Of a stretch of DNA of 53,538 nt, positions 7,062 to 16,674 are shown piece by piece. The stretch lies in assembly GCA_020852075.1 (NCBI GenBank), contig JADZBN010000100.1:1-53538 (forward strand). Direction: 5' to 3'. The stretch's first letter is position 1; the number at the start of each line of letters is the position of its first letter. The notes under the pieces are model-generated. The model did no database searches. It saw nothing but the letters and a program-made list of their open reading frames with translations, and was not told the origin of the DNA. This DNA comes from Bacteroidia bacterium (GTDB lineage Bacteria; Bacteroidota; Bacteroidia; AKYH767-A; 2013-40CM-41-45). Made by a program: the position numbers and the translations under genes.

Positions 7062-9110
7062 ATGCTCTCCAAATTGAAAAATTACGCCTGTGGCGCCTGG
7101 ATGGAGGGAGAAGGAACCGGGGCTACCCTGTATCACGCCGTTACTGGTGAGGCAATGTTCCAGGCAACATCCAACGGGCTGGATTTTAAAGCGATGTTGG
7201 AATACGGGCGTACCATCGGAGGACCGCCTTTACGCAGAATGACTTTTCATGAACGCGCAAGAATGCTCAAAGCGCTTGCCATGTACCTCAATGAGAAGAA
7301 AAAGATTTTTTACGACCTCTCCCCGGCCACCGGCGCAACCAAACCCGATTCATGGGTAGATATTGACGGCGGAATCAGTACCGTTTTCGTTTTTGCCAGC
7401 AAAGGCAGAAGGGAATTGCCCGACGAACCCTTTTATGTTGACGGGAATATGGAAATGATTTCCAAGGGCGGAACCTTTGTGGGTCACCATATCTGTGTTC
7501 CTCTGGAAGGTGTAGCCGTCCACATCAATGCTTTCAACTTCCCCATGTGGGGTATGCTGGAAAAAATTGCTGTTAACCTTCTTGCCGGTGTTCCCTGCAT
7601 TGTAAAACCTGCAACTTCTACCTCTTTTCTTACCGAGGCTGTCGCACGGGAAATCATCACATCAGGAATTCTTCCCGAAGGTTCCCTTCAGTTGATCTGC
7701 GGAAGCACCGGCGATTTGCTGGATCATCTCACCTGCCAGGATGTGGTCACCTTTACAGGTTCTGCCACTACCGGCAGAAAGCTGAAAAGTCAGCCTGCAA
7801 TCATTGAAAATTCTGTTCGCTTTAATATGGAAGCGGATTCTCTCAACTGCTGTATCCTTGGCCCGGATGCAACACCGGACACCGAGGAATTCAAACTCTT
7901 TATCAAAGAAGTCACCAGGGAAATGACCCTGAAAGCAGGACAACGCTGCACGGCCATCCGGCGGGCTCTGGTTCCGGAACATCTTACAGAAGAAGTAATT
8001 CATTCCCTCCGTGAAAGATTGAAAGGAACCGTAATCGGGGATCCGGGAGTAGAAGGTGTAAGAATGGGACCGCTTGCCAGCAAGGGACAGGTTAAGGATG
8101 TAAAAGAAAAAGTGCGGCAATTGATGAATGCCAGTGAGGTAGTGTACGGTGACCTGGACCATGTGGATGTTGTCGGGGCCGACAGCGAAAGAGGAGCCTT
8201 TATTTCATCCATGCTCCTGTATTGTAATGATCCGCTTCACCGGATGGAGCCCCATACCATCGAAGCATTTGGACCCGTAAGTACAGTAATGCCCTATAAA
8301 AATGTAACGGAAGCCGCCGAACTTGCCAAAATGGGTAAAGGCAGTCTGGTCGGTTCGGTCTTTACCTATGATAATCATTTTGCAAAAGAAGTCGTATTGG
8401 GGTCTGCTGCCATGCACGGAAGGATGCTCATCCTGAACCGGGACTGTGCAGCAGAATCCACCGGTCACGGTTCGCCACTCGCTCACCTGGTACACGGCGG
8501 ACCCGGACGTGCAGGCGGCGGCGAAGAAATGGGAGGAGTCCGAGGTGTTCATCATTACATGCAGCGTACCGCCCTTCAGGGATCACCCACAACGCTTTCA
8601 ACAATCATGAATACCTATCTCCCCGGAGCAGCCATCCGGGAAGATGTTGTACATCCTTTCAGAAAATATTTTGAAGAAATACAGGTTGGCGATACACTGA
8701 TCACTCATAAGAGAACCGTAACGGAAGCTGACATTGTAAATTTTGCGGGGATCAGCGGGGATTATTTTTATGCTCATACCGACGAAACATCGCTCGAAGG
8801 TTCCATCTTCGAGAAAAGAGTTGCACACGGCTATTTTATCATATCTGCCGCTGCCGGTTTATTCGTGGATCCCAGGAAGGGTCCGGTGCTTGCCAACTAC
8901 GGGCTCGACAACCTCCGGTTCACCCAACCCGTATATGTAGGTGATACCATACAGGTTCAATTAACATGCATGAGGAAGACCCAGAAGGACAAACGTGAGG
9001 GGCAACTTAACCAGGGTGTGGTGGAGTGGTATGTAAAAGTAACAAATCAAAAAAGTGAAACAGTCGCCCTGGAAACAGTGCTGACGCTGGTTGCCTGCAA
9101 AAAACAATAA
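7062..9110 (+). CDS. paaZ: Bifunctional oxepin-CoA hydrolase / 3-oxo-5,6-dehydrosuberyl-CoA semialdehyde dehydrogenase PaaZ
   Basis: Opens the oxepin ring of activated phenylacetate and oxidises the resulting aldehyde. The N-terminal aldehyde dehydrogenase domain (residues ~1-515) has the NAD-site segment TFTGSATTGRKL, the general base Glu257 (FNMEADSLN) and the nucleophile Cys296 (KAGQRCTAIRR), matching E. coli Glu256 and Cys295. The C-terminal MaoC-like (R)-hydratase domain (~540-680) carries GISGDYFYAHTDE and VAHGYFIISAAAGL. I start at ATG 7062 because this gives 682 aa and near-identical numbering to the 681-aa E. coli enzyme; ATG 7026 would add 12 residues. It stands 12 kb from paaABCDG and has its own promoter. 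Confidence 0.95.
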   Translation: MLSKLKNYACGAWMEGEGTGATLYHAVTGEAMFQATSNGLDFKAMLEYGRTIGGPPLRRMTFHERARMLKALAMYLNEKKKIFYDLSPATGATKPDSWVDIDGGISTVFVFASKGRRELPDEPFYVDGNMEMISKGGTFVGHHICVPLEGVAVHINAFNFPMWGMLEKIAVNLLAGVPCIVKPATSTSFLTEAVAREIITSGILPEGSLQLICGSTGDLLDHLTCQDVVTFTGSATTGRKLKSQPAIIENSVRFNMEADSLNCCILGPDATPDTEEFKLFIKEVTREMTLKAGQRCTAIRRALVPEHLTEEVIHSLRERLKGTVIGDPGVEGVRMGPLASKGQVKDVKEKVRQLMNASEVVYGDLDHVDVVGADSERGAFISSMLLYCNDPLHRMEPHTIEAFGPVSTVMPYKNVTEAAELAKMGKGSLVGSVFTYDNHFAKEVVLGSAAMHGRMLILNRDCAAESTGHGSPLAHLVHGGPGRAGGGEEMGGVRGVHHYMQRTALQGSPTTLSTIMNTYLPGAAIREDVVHPFRKYFEEIQVGDTLITHKRTVTEADIVNFAGISGDYFYAHTDETSLEGSIFEKRVAHGYFIISAAAGLFVDPRKGPVLANYGLDNLRFTQPVYVGDTIQVQLTCMRKTQKDKREGQLNQGVVEWYVKVTNQKSETVALETVLTLVACKKQ

Positions 9111-9160
9111 TCCGAAAAAACATCTTCTGTATATAATTTTAACCAAAAACCACCACGGTC

Positions 9161-9613
9161 ATGTTACTTTATGAAACCTTAGATCGCTTTGAAAAAAAGT
9201 TCGGATACCTTAAAAAGAAAGGGCTCCGGATCAATGGTCTCAAGATGGTTGACCCGAAACGTAAAAAGCACGTCATTGACGTAAGCCGGCCGCTTGTGTT
9301 TGACAACAGGCTGCTGCCGAAAGTTTTTGAAGGATTGGAAATTAAGGCTGTAATCCACGGAGATCTTCCCGTTGAATTCAAGGTTGACCGGAGCAAACCC
9401 GACTGGCAGAAGAAAGAGTATATCTGGGCACCCGAACGCTTCGAGCATTTTGTTGACAGGTGTTGTAACGATATCAAAAAGCAACTGGGCAACATGGGTA
9501 TGTCGAGGGAGGATGTTCTTTCTGCATTGTGTTTCGGTGATTTTGAAGCTCACAAACAAAAAATCGAAGCCATGGTAAATGAAGGCAAATTGCCCGCGTA
9601 CGGGAAAAACTGA
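9161..9613 (+). CDS. Conserved-looking hypothetical protein
   Basis: A 150-aa soluble, Lys-rich protein (start ATG 9161) that I do not recognise. It has no signal peptide or membrane segment. Two cysteine spots occur: adjacent cysteines in VDRCCND (residue ~103) and one in SALCFGDF (~residue 129). Composition and codon use look like the neighbours, so the gene is probably real. It follows paaZ by 50 bases in the same direction and may be on the same transcript, but a link with phenylacetate cannot be shown. Confidence 0.6.
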   Translation: MLLYETLDRFEKKFGYLKKKGLRINGLKMVDPKRKKHVIDVSRPLVFDNRLLPKVFEGLEIKAVIHGDLPVEFKVDRSKPDWQKKEYIWAPERFEHFVDRCCNDIKKQLGNMGMSREDVLSALCFGDFEAHKQKIEAMVNEGKLPAYGKN

Positions 9614-9621
9614 ATATCTTC

Positions 9622-9647
9622 TTAGAAATTGAAATTAGAAATTGAAA
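9622..9647 (+). repeat. Tandem 13-bp direct repeat
   Basis: TTAGAAATTGAAA occurs twice in a row (9622-9634 and 9635-9647) in the gap between the unknown gene and the frameshifted methyltransferase. Likely slippage, no assigned role. Confidence 0.6.
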
Positions 9648-9753
9648 AAGGTAAAATTCTGCTTTTACTTTTAAATAGCATAGTTCAGTTTACAGTCTCT
9701 TCGTATGCATCAAGTCCTCACATAACCAACTTCCCCGGAAAAACCACATCCGC

Positions 9754-10468
9754 TTACCGGATCTTTCTGAACAGATAATTTGGGTTTTTCATCACCAGTT
9801 CATACCGACCGGTTGCAAGCATTTCTTTCACCACCCGTTTTACCTCCCAGTCCGTATCATCCGCAGAGTCGTCAAATAGAATAAATCCTCCTGTTTCAAG
9901 TACGTCATCGGTGTTCTCGAAATCCTGCTTCGCGCCCGCATAAAAATGATCACCATCAATGTAAACAAAGCTGACCGGCCCTCCGAGGGTGAAGGATGAT
10001 CCGTAAATATCCTGCGTTGTTCCTTTTGCCTTCCACAGATCAAAGAATTTTCCTGAAAACATTTTAATGGACCGCGGCAAGTTGACACTGCTGAAGATAT
10101 TCAGGTTGTGCTTGTAGGAATTCAGAATCCATTCATTGAACTGCATGTATTCAAAATCTGTATCTCCGATCTTATTGTGTGTTATCCGGATCATAGTCCC
10201 AGGCATCCACACTGTAAAAAATGTTTTTCTTTTTATATTTCCTCATAAAATAGCAGATCATATTTGTGGATAATCCACAGAACGCCCCAATCTCCATTAT
10301 TGGAGCATCAGATGAAAGATTCCGGATCACATAGTCGAAGCAATATGTGTTTCCCGGATGCAGCATCCCGGCATTACAAAATCCCAACCAGCGGGTAAAA
10401 TCATCCTGGTAAGTTTTTATGGGATGTATCAGTCGTTTGACCCTGGGGACGATCGTTTGAACTTTCAT
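9754..10468 (-). pseudogene. Frameshifted class I SAM-dependent methyltransferase (TylF-like)
   Basis: Two overlapping minus-strand frames together make one methyltransferase of about 236 aa. The N-terminal frame (10468 to about 10172) contains the SAM-binding strand and glycine motif PIMEIGAFCGLSTNMI and ends with FYSVDAWDYDPDNTQ then a stop. The second frame (from about 10180 down to 9754) continues with NKIGDTDFEYMQFNEW, PVSFVYIDGDHFYAGAKQDFEN (acidic metal/SAM motif) and GGFILFDDSADDTDWE. The shift falls around the ACACACAAT run near 10165-10182 and needs one base removed (or two added). It is either a decayed gene or a sequence error; programmed shifting is not supported by any obvious slippery heptamer. 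Confidence 0.8.
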
Positions 10469-10966
10469 GATTTAAAAGATTAAATTTTTTTATCAAATGT
10501 AAAATATTTTCTGGCCCATAAAAATCTTAAAATAAAACATCCACAATGAACAGTACTTTAATCTGGCTGTTGGTTTTTGTTCCCGGGTGAACAATATGCA
10601 CTTGTTCGCGGCGGCGGGTCCAACAATGATAACCTGCGTATCCACCGCGTATTTCGCCGGAAAGTAATTCCGGTAAGCTAATAAGGACTGAACGAACTCA
10701 ACACCATTTTTTAATGTACACTACGGCAGTGACCCGGACCGCGCCGGCAGTGCAACCAGGAACGACACAGAAGCTTTTGAAACTGAATTGATCTCCACAT
10801 ATTGATGAAAGGACCTGTGTCTCCCCATTCCATATTCAGGTAAAGAACCTTGAGAGAATTTGTTTAGTACCCTTTCATGTATTTTCTTCGGGTACTCTGG
10901 CCGGATAAAATTTCAGAACCACGGAAATCCTTACTTTTGGTCCGGAAACATATATCCGAACAGATT
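10469..10966. other. Gap with possible gene remnants
   Basis: About 500 bases with no intact gene. In one plus-strand frame (10580-10678) the translation reads FPGEQYALVRGGGSNNDNL and ends KVIPVS before two stops; RGGGS and a following IPVS are features of exodeoxyribonuclease VII large subunit (XseA), though the distance between them is shorter than in intact XseA. A second open stretch in another frame (10692-10805) reads YGSDPDRAGSATRND and also ends abruptly. These could be remnants of a decayed gene; the evidence is weak. The end of the gap carries the promoter for the next gene. Confidence 0.3.
10932..10939 (+). promoter_or_regulatory. -7 box of the enoyl-CoA hydratase-family gene
   Basis: TACTTTTG matches TAnnTTTG and lies 27 bases before ATG 10967. 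It sits inside the longer frame that starts at 10877, which argues for the downstream start. The -33 element is not clear. Confidence 0.5.
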
Positions 10967-11731
10967 ATGAAAGACGGAACAGTAAGTACCGGGATCAGGA
11001 ACGGCATTGCTTCAATAGAATTTTTCCATCCTCAGAGCAATTCATTGCCGGGTGTATTACTCAGAAAACTTGCAGGAGAAATCGAGGCTGCCGGAAACAA
11101 CAGTGAGGCAAGGGTTATTGTTCTCCGCAGCGGTGGTGAAAAAGCATTCTGTGCAGGCGCTTCCTTTGACGAACTGGTTTCCATTGAGAACATAGAGCAG
11201 GGAAAATTTTTCTTTTCCGGTTTTGCCGCGGTCATAAATGCCATCCGGAAAGCACCAAAGTTTGTGATTGCCAGGGTACAGGGAAAAGCGGTTGGTGGTG
11301 GCGTAGGACTGGCATCCGCAGCAGACTATACGCTGGCCACCGAAGCGGCATCCGTTAAACTCAGCGAACTTGCCGTGGGTATAGGGCCTTTTGTCGTAGG
11401 ACCTGCCGTTGAACGAAGGATCGGAACTGCCGCCTTCACCGCACTTTCGATAAATGCCACAGAATGGCAACGGGCTTCCTGGGCGAAGGAGAAAGGATTG
11501 TATCATTCTGTCTTTGCCACCATATCCGAACTGGATGAAGCAGTAAATGTTCTCGCGCATAAACTTTCGCAAAGCAATCCTGATGCCATGATGTTATTGA
11601 AAAAAATTTTCTGGACCGGTACCGACCACTGGGATGCATTGCTCAGCGAAAGAGCGGAGATAAGCGGAAAGCTTGTACTTTCTGATTTTACACGCAAAGC
11701 CATTGCGGGATTTAAAGCCGGCATAAGGTAA
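10967..11731 (+). CDS. Enoyl-CoA hydratase/isomerase family protein
   Basis: A 254-aa crotonase-fold protein. The oxyanion-hole segments are EKAFCAGASFDEL (~residue 60) and QGKAVGGGVGLASAADYTLA (~residue 105). At the position where hydratases carry the second catalytic acid the sequence reads ELAVGIGPFVVGPAVERRIG, so the usual Glu/Asp is replaced and the reaction (hydratase, isomerase or other) is uncertain. ATG 10967 gives the normal family length and follows a good -7 box; ATG 10877 would add 30 non-conserved residues. The nearby paa genes suggest a role in the later beta-oxidation of phenylacetate or other acyl-CoAs. It ends 8 bases from the convergent barrel gene. Confidence 0.8.
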   Translation: MKDGTVSTGIRNGIASIEFFHPQSNSLPGVLLRKLAGEIEAAGNNSEARVIVLRSGGEKAFCAGASFDELVSIENIEQGKFFFSGFAAVINAIRKAPKFVIARVQGKAVGGGVGLASAADYTLATEAASVKLSELAVGIGPFVVGPAVERRIGTAAFTALSINATEWQRASWAKEKGLYHSVFATISELDEAVNVLAHKLSQSNPDAMMLLKKIFWTGTDHWDALLSERAEISGKLVLSDFTRKAIAGFKAGIR

Positions 11732-11739
11732 TCAATCCT

Positions 11740-13449
11740 TTAGAACGAATACGTAAACCCGCCCAGCAGGTTCAGGCGCTCGGAAGGATACTGGTACCAG
11801 CGCTGGTAGCGCGAAAAGCCAAGGTTGTTCAGGTTGAGAAACACGGAAAGTATCTTGCTGTACCGGTATTCAAGCGCCAGATTGCCATCCACATATCCGT
11901 TGACCTTTTCTGAAAAATATCCCGATATTCCGGTTTTACGGACATAATATTTACCCCGCGCATACACCGACGCTGTCATGAGTACTTTGTCCCGCAGGTT
12001 ATAGCTCAGAATAAAGGATAGGTCATTCAGAGGTTTCTGCCATGCCTTCTCTTCAAGATCCATGTTATAACTGTATTGGTTCACATGCAGTGACAGATTC
12101 AACTTCTCACCGGCCCGGTATCCCAGCTCGGCATGCAGGTTCATCTCACTTCCGTCGTCATATACTACATTGAATTTATTAAAATAGGTACTATCATTGA
12201 CATACAACATCATATCCCTCATTTTACTGTATCTTACCCACGCAGCAAAGAAAAAATTACCGGTAATATTTCCCTTCAACCCTCCGTGTAATTGAATACT
12301 TTCGGTGGTATTCAGTGGAATCACGGCCGATGTGATAAAAGGGTTTTCTCCTGCCATGGTTGCATAAGTGTTCTTTATGACTTTCCCGTCAACACCTGCG
12401 AATGCCGAGAGGATATGTTCTGAAATCGGGACATTGAGTTCCGCAACAGGAAAAAGGTGGGCTTTTGACCGGTCATTCTTCTCTGCTTCAAAACGGAAGC
12501 CAAGCTCCAGGTGAGCCCTGTCCTTAGTCAGCAGTAATGTTGGTTTGAAACTGATGAGATTCCTGCTCAGGTCTGACAGCTCCGTCAGCGGTTGGTAAGA
12601 AGCATCACTCTTTTTAAAATAGTTGAAGGATGCATCTGCATTCAGAAAATAATCGTCAATCTTTTTCCCTCCGTTCAAATCAAGATGAAAATCAGTTTCA
12701 GTAACGTCGTACAGGTCGCTAATGGTACTGAATCCGAATCCTGCACCGTATTTCAATCTGTCATCATCGAGGTTATTGCTGGCAATTCCTGCATCAAAGC
12801 CAAAAGTGCTGAATCGTTGCTTGGAATCTGCTTTGTTGATAATGGTATCATCGCTGTTGTAACCATAATAATGCACCATGTCACGGTTGTAACTAAACTT
12901 TCCGTCAAATGTGGCATTTTCAAGGAAATACTTTCCGGTCAGACCGGCAACATTACTGCTGAATCCGGCATCTCCCACACCCGTCAAACTGGGAGATCCT
13001 GAAAAATGTTTTGCCATCAGGCCTAGTGCACCTTTTTTTGACCGCAGGGAGTTCACATACAGTTCACCGTTATAGGTGGTATAATTCCCTAATCCGAGTT
13101 TTACCAGGTTCCTGTAAAGCTTTTGCAGGGATTCATCCTTCAACCGGACTGCTTTTATCGTTGCGGCTTCGTAGTTTGTCTCAAATTTCCTTGCATCTAT
13201 CTGGTATTTTAAGACAGGGGGTGTTGCTGAAGAAGTATCGCCCAGGGGCAGGTCGGAAATCCTGTAACTTTCACCCAGTACAGGCCGGTAATCTTTCACA
13301 ATAATATACTCCTTATTTCCCAAATCTTCTTTATCCTTACCTTTTTCCTTATGTGCAAAGAGCAGTTGCGGAGTGCACCACAGCGCCAGAAGAAGGCAAA
13401 TTCCGGATACATGCCTGTTCTGAAACTTGTATGATAATACGTCCGCCAT
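11740..13449 (-). CDS. TonB-receptor-like outer-membrane barrel protein, partner of the TPR protein
   Basis: A 569-aa protein with a signal peptide (hydrophobic ICLLLALWCTPQLLFA, residues ~17-32), a short periplasmic part with the segment EYIIVKDYRPVLGESYRISD (~residues 47-66), and then alternating beta-strand sequence to a C-terminal aromatic residue (LLGGFTYSF), the usual end of an outer-membrane barrel. It lacks the plug domain of full TonB-dependent receptors, so TonB-dependent transport is doubtful. It starts 18 bases after the 1028-aa TPR gene and is certainly on the same transcript; this pairing is frequent in Bacteroidota, but I know no established function. Confidence 0.75.
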   Translation of the reverse strand: MADVLSYKFQNRHVSGICLLLALWCTPQLLFAHKEKGKDKEDLGNKEYIIVKDYRPVLGESYRISDLPLGDTSSATPPVLKYQIDARKFETNYEAATIKAVRLKDESLQKLYRNLVKLGLGNYTTYNGELYVNSLRSKKGALGLMAKHFSGSPSLTGVGDAGFSSNVAGLTGKYFLENATFDGKFSYNRDMVHYYGYNSDDTIINKADSKQRFSTFGFDAGIASNNLDDDRLKYGAGFGFSTISDLYDVTETDFHLDLNGGKKIDDYFLNADASFNYFKKSDASYQPLTELSDLSRNLISFKPTLLLTKDRAHLELGFRFEAEKNDRSKAHLFPVAELNVPISEHILSAFAGVDGKVIKNTYATMAGENPFITSAVIPLNTTESIQLHGGLKGNITGNFFFAAWVRYSKMRDMMLYVNDSTYFNKFNVVYDDGSEMNLHAELGYRAGEKLNLSLHVNQYSYNMDLEEKAWQKPLNDLSFILSYNLRDKVLMTASVYARGKYYVRKTGISGYFSEKVNGYVDGNLALEYRYSKILSVFLNLNNLGFSRYQRWYQYPSERLNLLGGFTYSF

Positions 13450-13467
13450 CAGTTCTGCATATCTGTA

Positions 13468-16400
13468 TTAATTGGTAGTATCCTGTTCCACAGGCAGGTT
13501 TTTCAGTATTTGTTCCATGGCATCTTTGTCCCTAATCTGTTCGGCGGTAATCAGAGATACCAGCTTTTCTTTTGCAATGGATTTCAGGTCATCGGGATCC
13601 GAGGGATCTTTTTGATAATTTTCTACTATACTCTTGTAGGTTTCTTTCGCCTGAAATGTATCCTTTTGAGCAAGGTAATTATCACCGAGGAGAATGAACC
13701 CTTTTGCAACCCAGTAATCATACGACGGGACCTGTTTCTGAATTTCAAAAACCATCTTCTGACATTCTTTATAATTTCCCATTTTATACTCTATCACTGC
13801 AAGATAATAGCGGCTTTCTGCAGTCATTTCACTGTTTGTTCGCTTTGCCACAATGGTGAATGCCGTTTTTGCTTTGGTAAAATCTTCTGATGCAAAGGCA
13901 CATTTCCCTGTAATAAACTCTGCCTCGTTGATAAGATCTTTATCGGGCGAACCGGATTCCAGTACCTTTCCTGCGGCCTCCATGCCCCGGCTGCAGTCCT
14001 GAAGTCTGGCTGCCGCGTGCATTTGCCCGGCCTGTGCGGCCAGGATATTATCTTTTACCTCGGCTATCTTCTCCAGCAGGGTATAATTTTGCAGCGAAGC
14101 GTTAAAATCTTTACTTCGGTACTGAATCCAGGCAGCATTCAGCAGGGACTTTTCGGTGAACGGACCTTTGGGGCTTTGGATTACAATCAGGTATCCGGCA
14201 AGCGCCTTGTCATAATCCTTATTTCTAAACATGCAATCCGATTTGTAATAGGCTGCATTGATTTTAAAAATACCATCGGGGAAACTGCTGAGATATGAAT
14301 CAAAATCCCTGACCGCACCCGTGCAATCACCCTGGGTATAGCGTAATTCTGCGGCTTCATAGGTGAGTGAATCCTGAGCGGCTTTCGACAAGTCAGCATC
14401 CGGAATACTTCTGGCATAATCCAGGTACTCATTCACTCTGTTCTGACTGACCGATATATTTTTAATCTGCATCAGAGCCTCACGGGATTCAACGGTATTG
14501 GGGTAGGTGGAAACAATATTTTTATACGCTTTCAGCGCTTTATCATCCTGCCGTGTATTGAAATAAACAAGGGCCTCTCCAAGTTGCGCTTTTCTGAGAT
14601 AACTGCTGTTGGGATAATCGGAAATGATTTTCCGGTAATATTCCAGTGCCTGTTCATTTTTCCCAAGTATCAGGCTCCCCTGTCCTGCTTCATACAAGGC
14701 ATCATCATAATAAGGAGATTTTGGGAACTTGTCAAAAATCCGCCGGAGGGTTGAAATTTTTTCTGTGACCTTACCCTGAATTCCCAGTATTTCCGCTTTC
14801 TGAAAAATTGCATAATCGGCAGATTTTGCATTTGCAGCGATGGCTGCATTGTAGTATTCCATGGCCCCTGCCTGGTTTTTCAGCATGAAATAACAATCCC
14901 CTATTCTGAGGTTCGCATCATTCAGCCGCTGATTATCGGTCGCCGGTTTATCAGAGACATATTTTCTGAAAGCTGTTTGTGCGCCGGCATAATTCTCCAA
15001 TTTGAAAAGACAATATCCAATATTGTAATTGGCAAGGTTGTATTCCTGCAGTTTCAGTGCCGCAGGTGTATAAAGAAATTCATTGTATGCCTTCACCGCG
15101 TCCTCAAATTTATTCATCTTATAAAATGATTCACCTTTCCAGTACCAGGCTCTGGCAACAAGAACCTGGTTAACAGGATAAGCCAGGGAAGTGGTAAACA
15201 TCTGCACGGCATCTTCCGGTTTATTATCAAGATAACATTCGAGTCCGCGATAATAGGTGACTTTCTGGGTGGCGGCTTTCAGGGCATCGGTCTTGTTGGG
15301 TATCGCCTCCAGTGCTGTTATAGCATCCTTATAGTTATGCGTACTTTCGTAAATAGAGACAAGCAATTCATTCGCTTCATTGATATGAAGGCTGTTTGGA
15401 TATTTCTTTATAAAGAGCCGGAATGCCTCCAGAGCGGAGGACTGAAATGAAAGTTCATAAGAAAGCCGGGCATAATTAAATTGCGCTTCCTCATCAATGT
15501 AAGTATCGAGGTCCGGTGATACTGCAGAGTGAAACGCGTTCCGGGCAGCAGCTTTATCGCCGGTTTTCAGGAAACAATCAGCAAGAAGAAAATAAGCGTT
15601 CTGCGACAGCGAATCATTCAGGTTTGTCACCTTTTGAAAGCAGGGAATGGCTGGTTTATAGTCACCCGTTTTATAATAGGAAAATCCAAGCTGATAATAA
15701 TCGTCCCTCCCGGCATTTGGAGAATTTTTTTCGTAATCAAGAAGGTAAGGAATCGCCTCCCTGTAATTTCCGGTTTTGAAAAATGACTCGGCAACCATTC
15801 TTGAAATTTCAAGGCCGTTGTGAGTTTCCGTACTATCCAGGGCGGAACCTCCGTATTTCAGCACCTCATCATATTTTCCCTGGCGATAATAGATCTGCGT
15901 TATGTAATAGGGGACAACGGGAGCAAACGCTTCTGAATCCCTGAGTTTCAGGAAAGATTGAAGGGCTGTTTCATAGTTTCCGTTTACGTACTCCATGTGG
16001 CCATAATAATACTGTGCTGCGGTTGCATATTTACTGTCACCGTCTTTCACAGCAAAGAAAGCCTTCGACGCCTTGTCATAATCCCCTGACATATAATAAC
16101 AGTAGCCCAGCCGGAAATTCACCTCATCTTTCCGGTTTCCGTTCAGCCATTCCGGATCCAGTTGTGCCAACCATTCTACTGCTTTTTTATATTGTCTGAG
16201 TCGGTAATAATATGTGCCCAGGGTATAAACAGCATCCTGGAATTTCGGACTTTCAGGATACTGTTTCATGAACTGAAGCAACCGGTAAGGTGCATCCTTA
16301 TGAAACAATTCTGCTGCGCAACAGGCGGCAAAAAATTCTGAATTGCCTCTGGTTTCCAGGGAAATTTCCTGGCGTGACGAAAGGATTTTTTCAAATGCTG

Positions 16401-16554
16401 CCTGTGCGGCTACATATTTCTGTTTTGAATACAGATCGTATCCTGTATGATACGTTCTTTCGGCATCTGTATAAACCGCCGTTTGCTGGGAATACACCGG
16501 TAAACAAAAAAGCAGGAAAAATCCAAAAAACCATTTGGACATATTGAGGCGCAA
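13468..16554 (-). CDS. Large periplasmic TPR-repeat protein
   Basis: A 1028-aa protein with a Sec signal peptide (KWFFGFFLLFCLPVYSQQ, cut after VYS) and no lipobox, followed by tetratricopeptide repeats over almost the whole length. Repeats show the classic pattern with AAQAAFEKIL, YKKAVEWLAQL, YETALQSFLKL, YDEVLKYGGSAL, YKPAIPCFQKV, YAGAQTAFRKYV and many more, often ended by P-N/D. It should form a long superhelical scaffold in the periplasm. Length and repeat content recall the TPR parts of gliding/T9SS proteins such as SprE/PorW, but it is not a lipoprotein and I do not equate them. It leads a two-gene operon with the barrel protein at 11740-13449. Confidence 0.85.
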   Translation of the reverse strand: MRLNMSKWFFGFFLLFCLPVYSQQTAVYTDAERTYHTGYDLYSKQKYVAAQAAFEKILSSRQEISLETRGNSEFFAACCAAELFHKDAPYRLLQFMKQYPESPKFQDAVYTLGTYYYRLRQYKKAVEWLAQLDPEWLNGNRKDEVNFRLGYCYYMSGDYDKASKAFFAVKDGDSKYATAAQYYYGHMEYVNGNYETALQSFLKLRDSEAFAPVVPYYITQIYYRQGKYDEVLKYGGSALDSTETHNGLEISRMVAESFFKTGNYREAIPYLLDYEKNSPNAGRDDYYQLGFSYYKTGDYKPAIPCFQKVTNLNDSLSQNAYFLLADCFLKTGDKAAARNAFHSAVSPDLDTYIDEEAQFNYARLSYELSFQSSALEAFRLFIKKYPNSLHINEANELLVSIYESTHNYKDAITALEAIPNKTDALKAATQKVTYYRGLECYLDNKPEDAVQMFTTSLAYPVNQVLVARAWYWKGESFYKMNKFEDAVKAYNEFLYTPAALKLQEYNLANYNIGYCLFKLENYAGAQTAFRKYVSDKPATDNQRLNDANLRIGDCYFMLKNQAGAMEYYNAAIAANAKSADYAIFQKAEILGIQGKVTEKISTLRRIFDKFPKSPYYDDALYEAGQGSLILGKNEQALEYYRKIISDYPNSSYLRKAQLGEALVYFNTRQDDKALKAYKNIVSTYPNTVESREALMQIKNISVSQNRVNEYLDYARSIPDADLSKAAQDSLTYEAAELRYTQGDCTGAVRDFDSYLSSFPDGIFKINAAYYKSDCMFRNKDYDKALAGYLIVIQSPKGPFTEKSLLNAAWIQYRSKDFNASLQNYTLLEKIAEVKDNILAAQAGQMHAAARLQDCSRGMEAAGKVLESGSPDKDLINEAEFITGKCAFASEDFTKAKTAFTIVAKRTNSEMTAESRYYLAVIEYKMGNYKECQKMVFEIQKQVPSYDYWVAKGFILLGDNYLAQKDTFQAKETYKSIVENYQKDPSDPDDLKSIAKEKLVSLITAEQIRDKDAMEQILKNLPVEQDTTN

Positions 16555-16581
16555 CGTGTTAGGTAGTCAACGGATATCATG

Positions 16582-16589
16582 CAAAATTA
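16582..16589 (-). promoter_or_regulatory. -7 box of the TPR/barrel operon
   Basis: Minus-strand TAATTTTG, a match to TAnnTTTG, about 27 bases before the TPR gene start. No clear -33 element. Confidence 0.5.
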
Positions 16590-16674
16590 TTGGAAAGCCT
16601 CGGCAGGCCGGTTTTTTACGGTTGTAGTTACCAACATAGTTTTAAACACAAAAAAACGGATGACATCAAACTTA

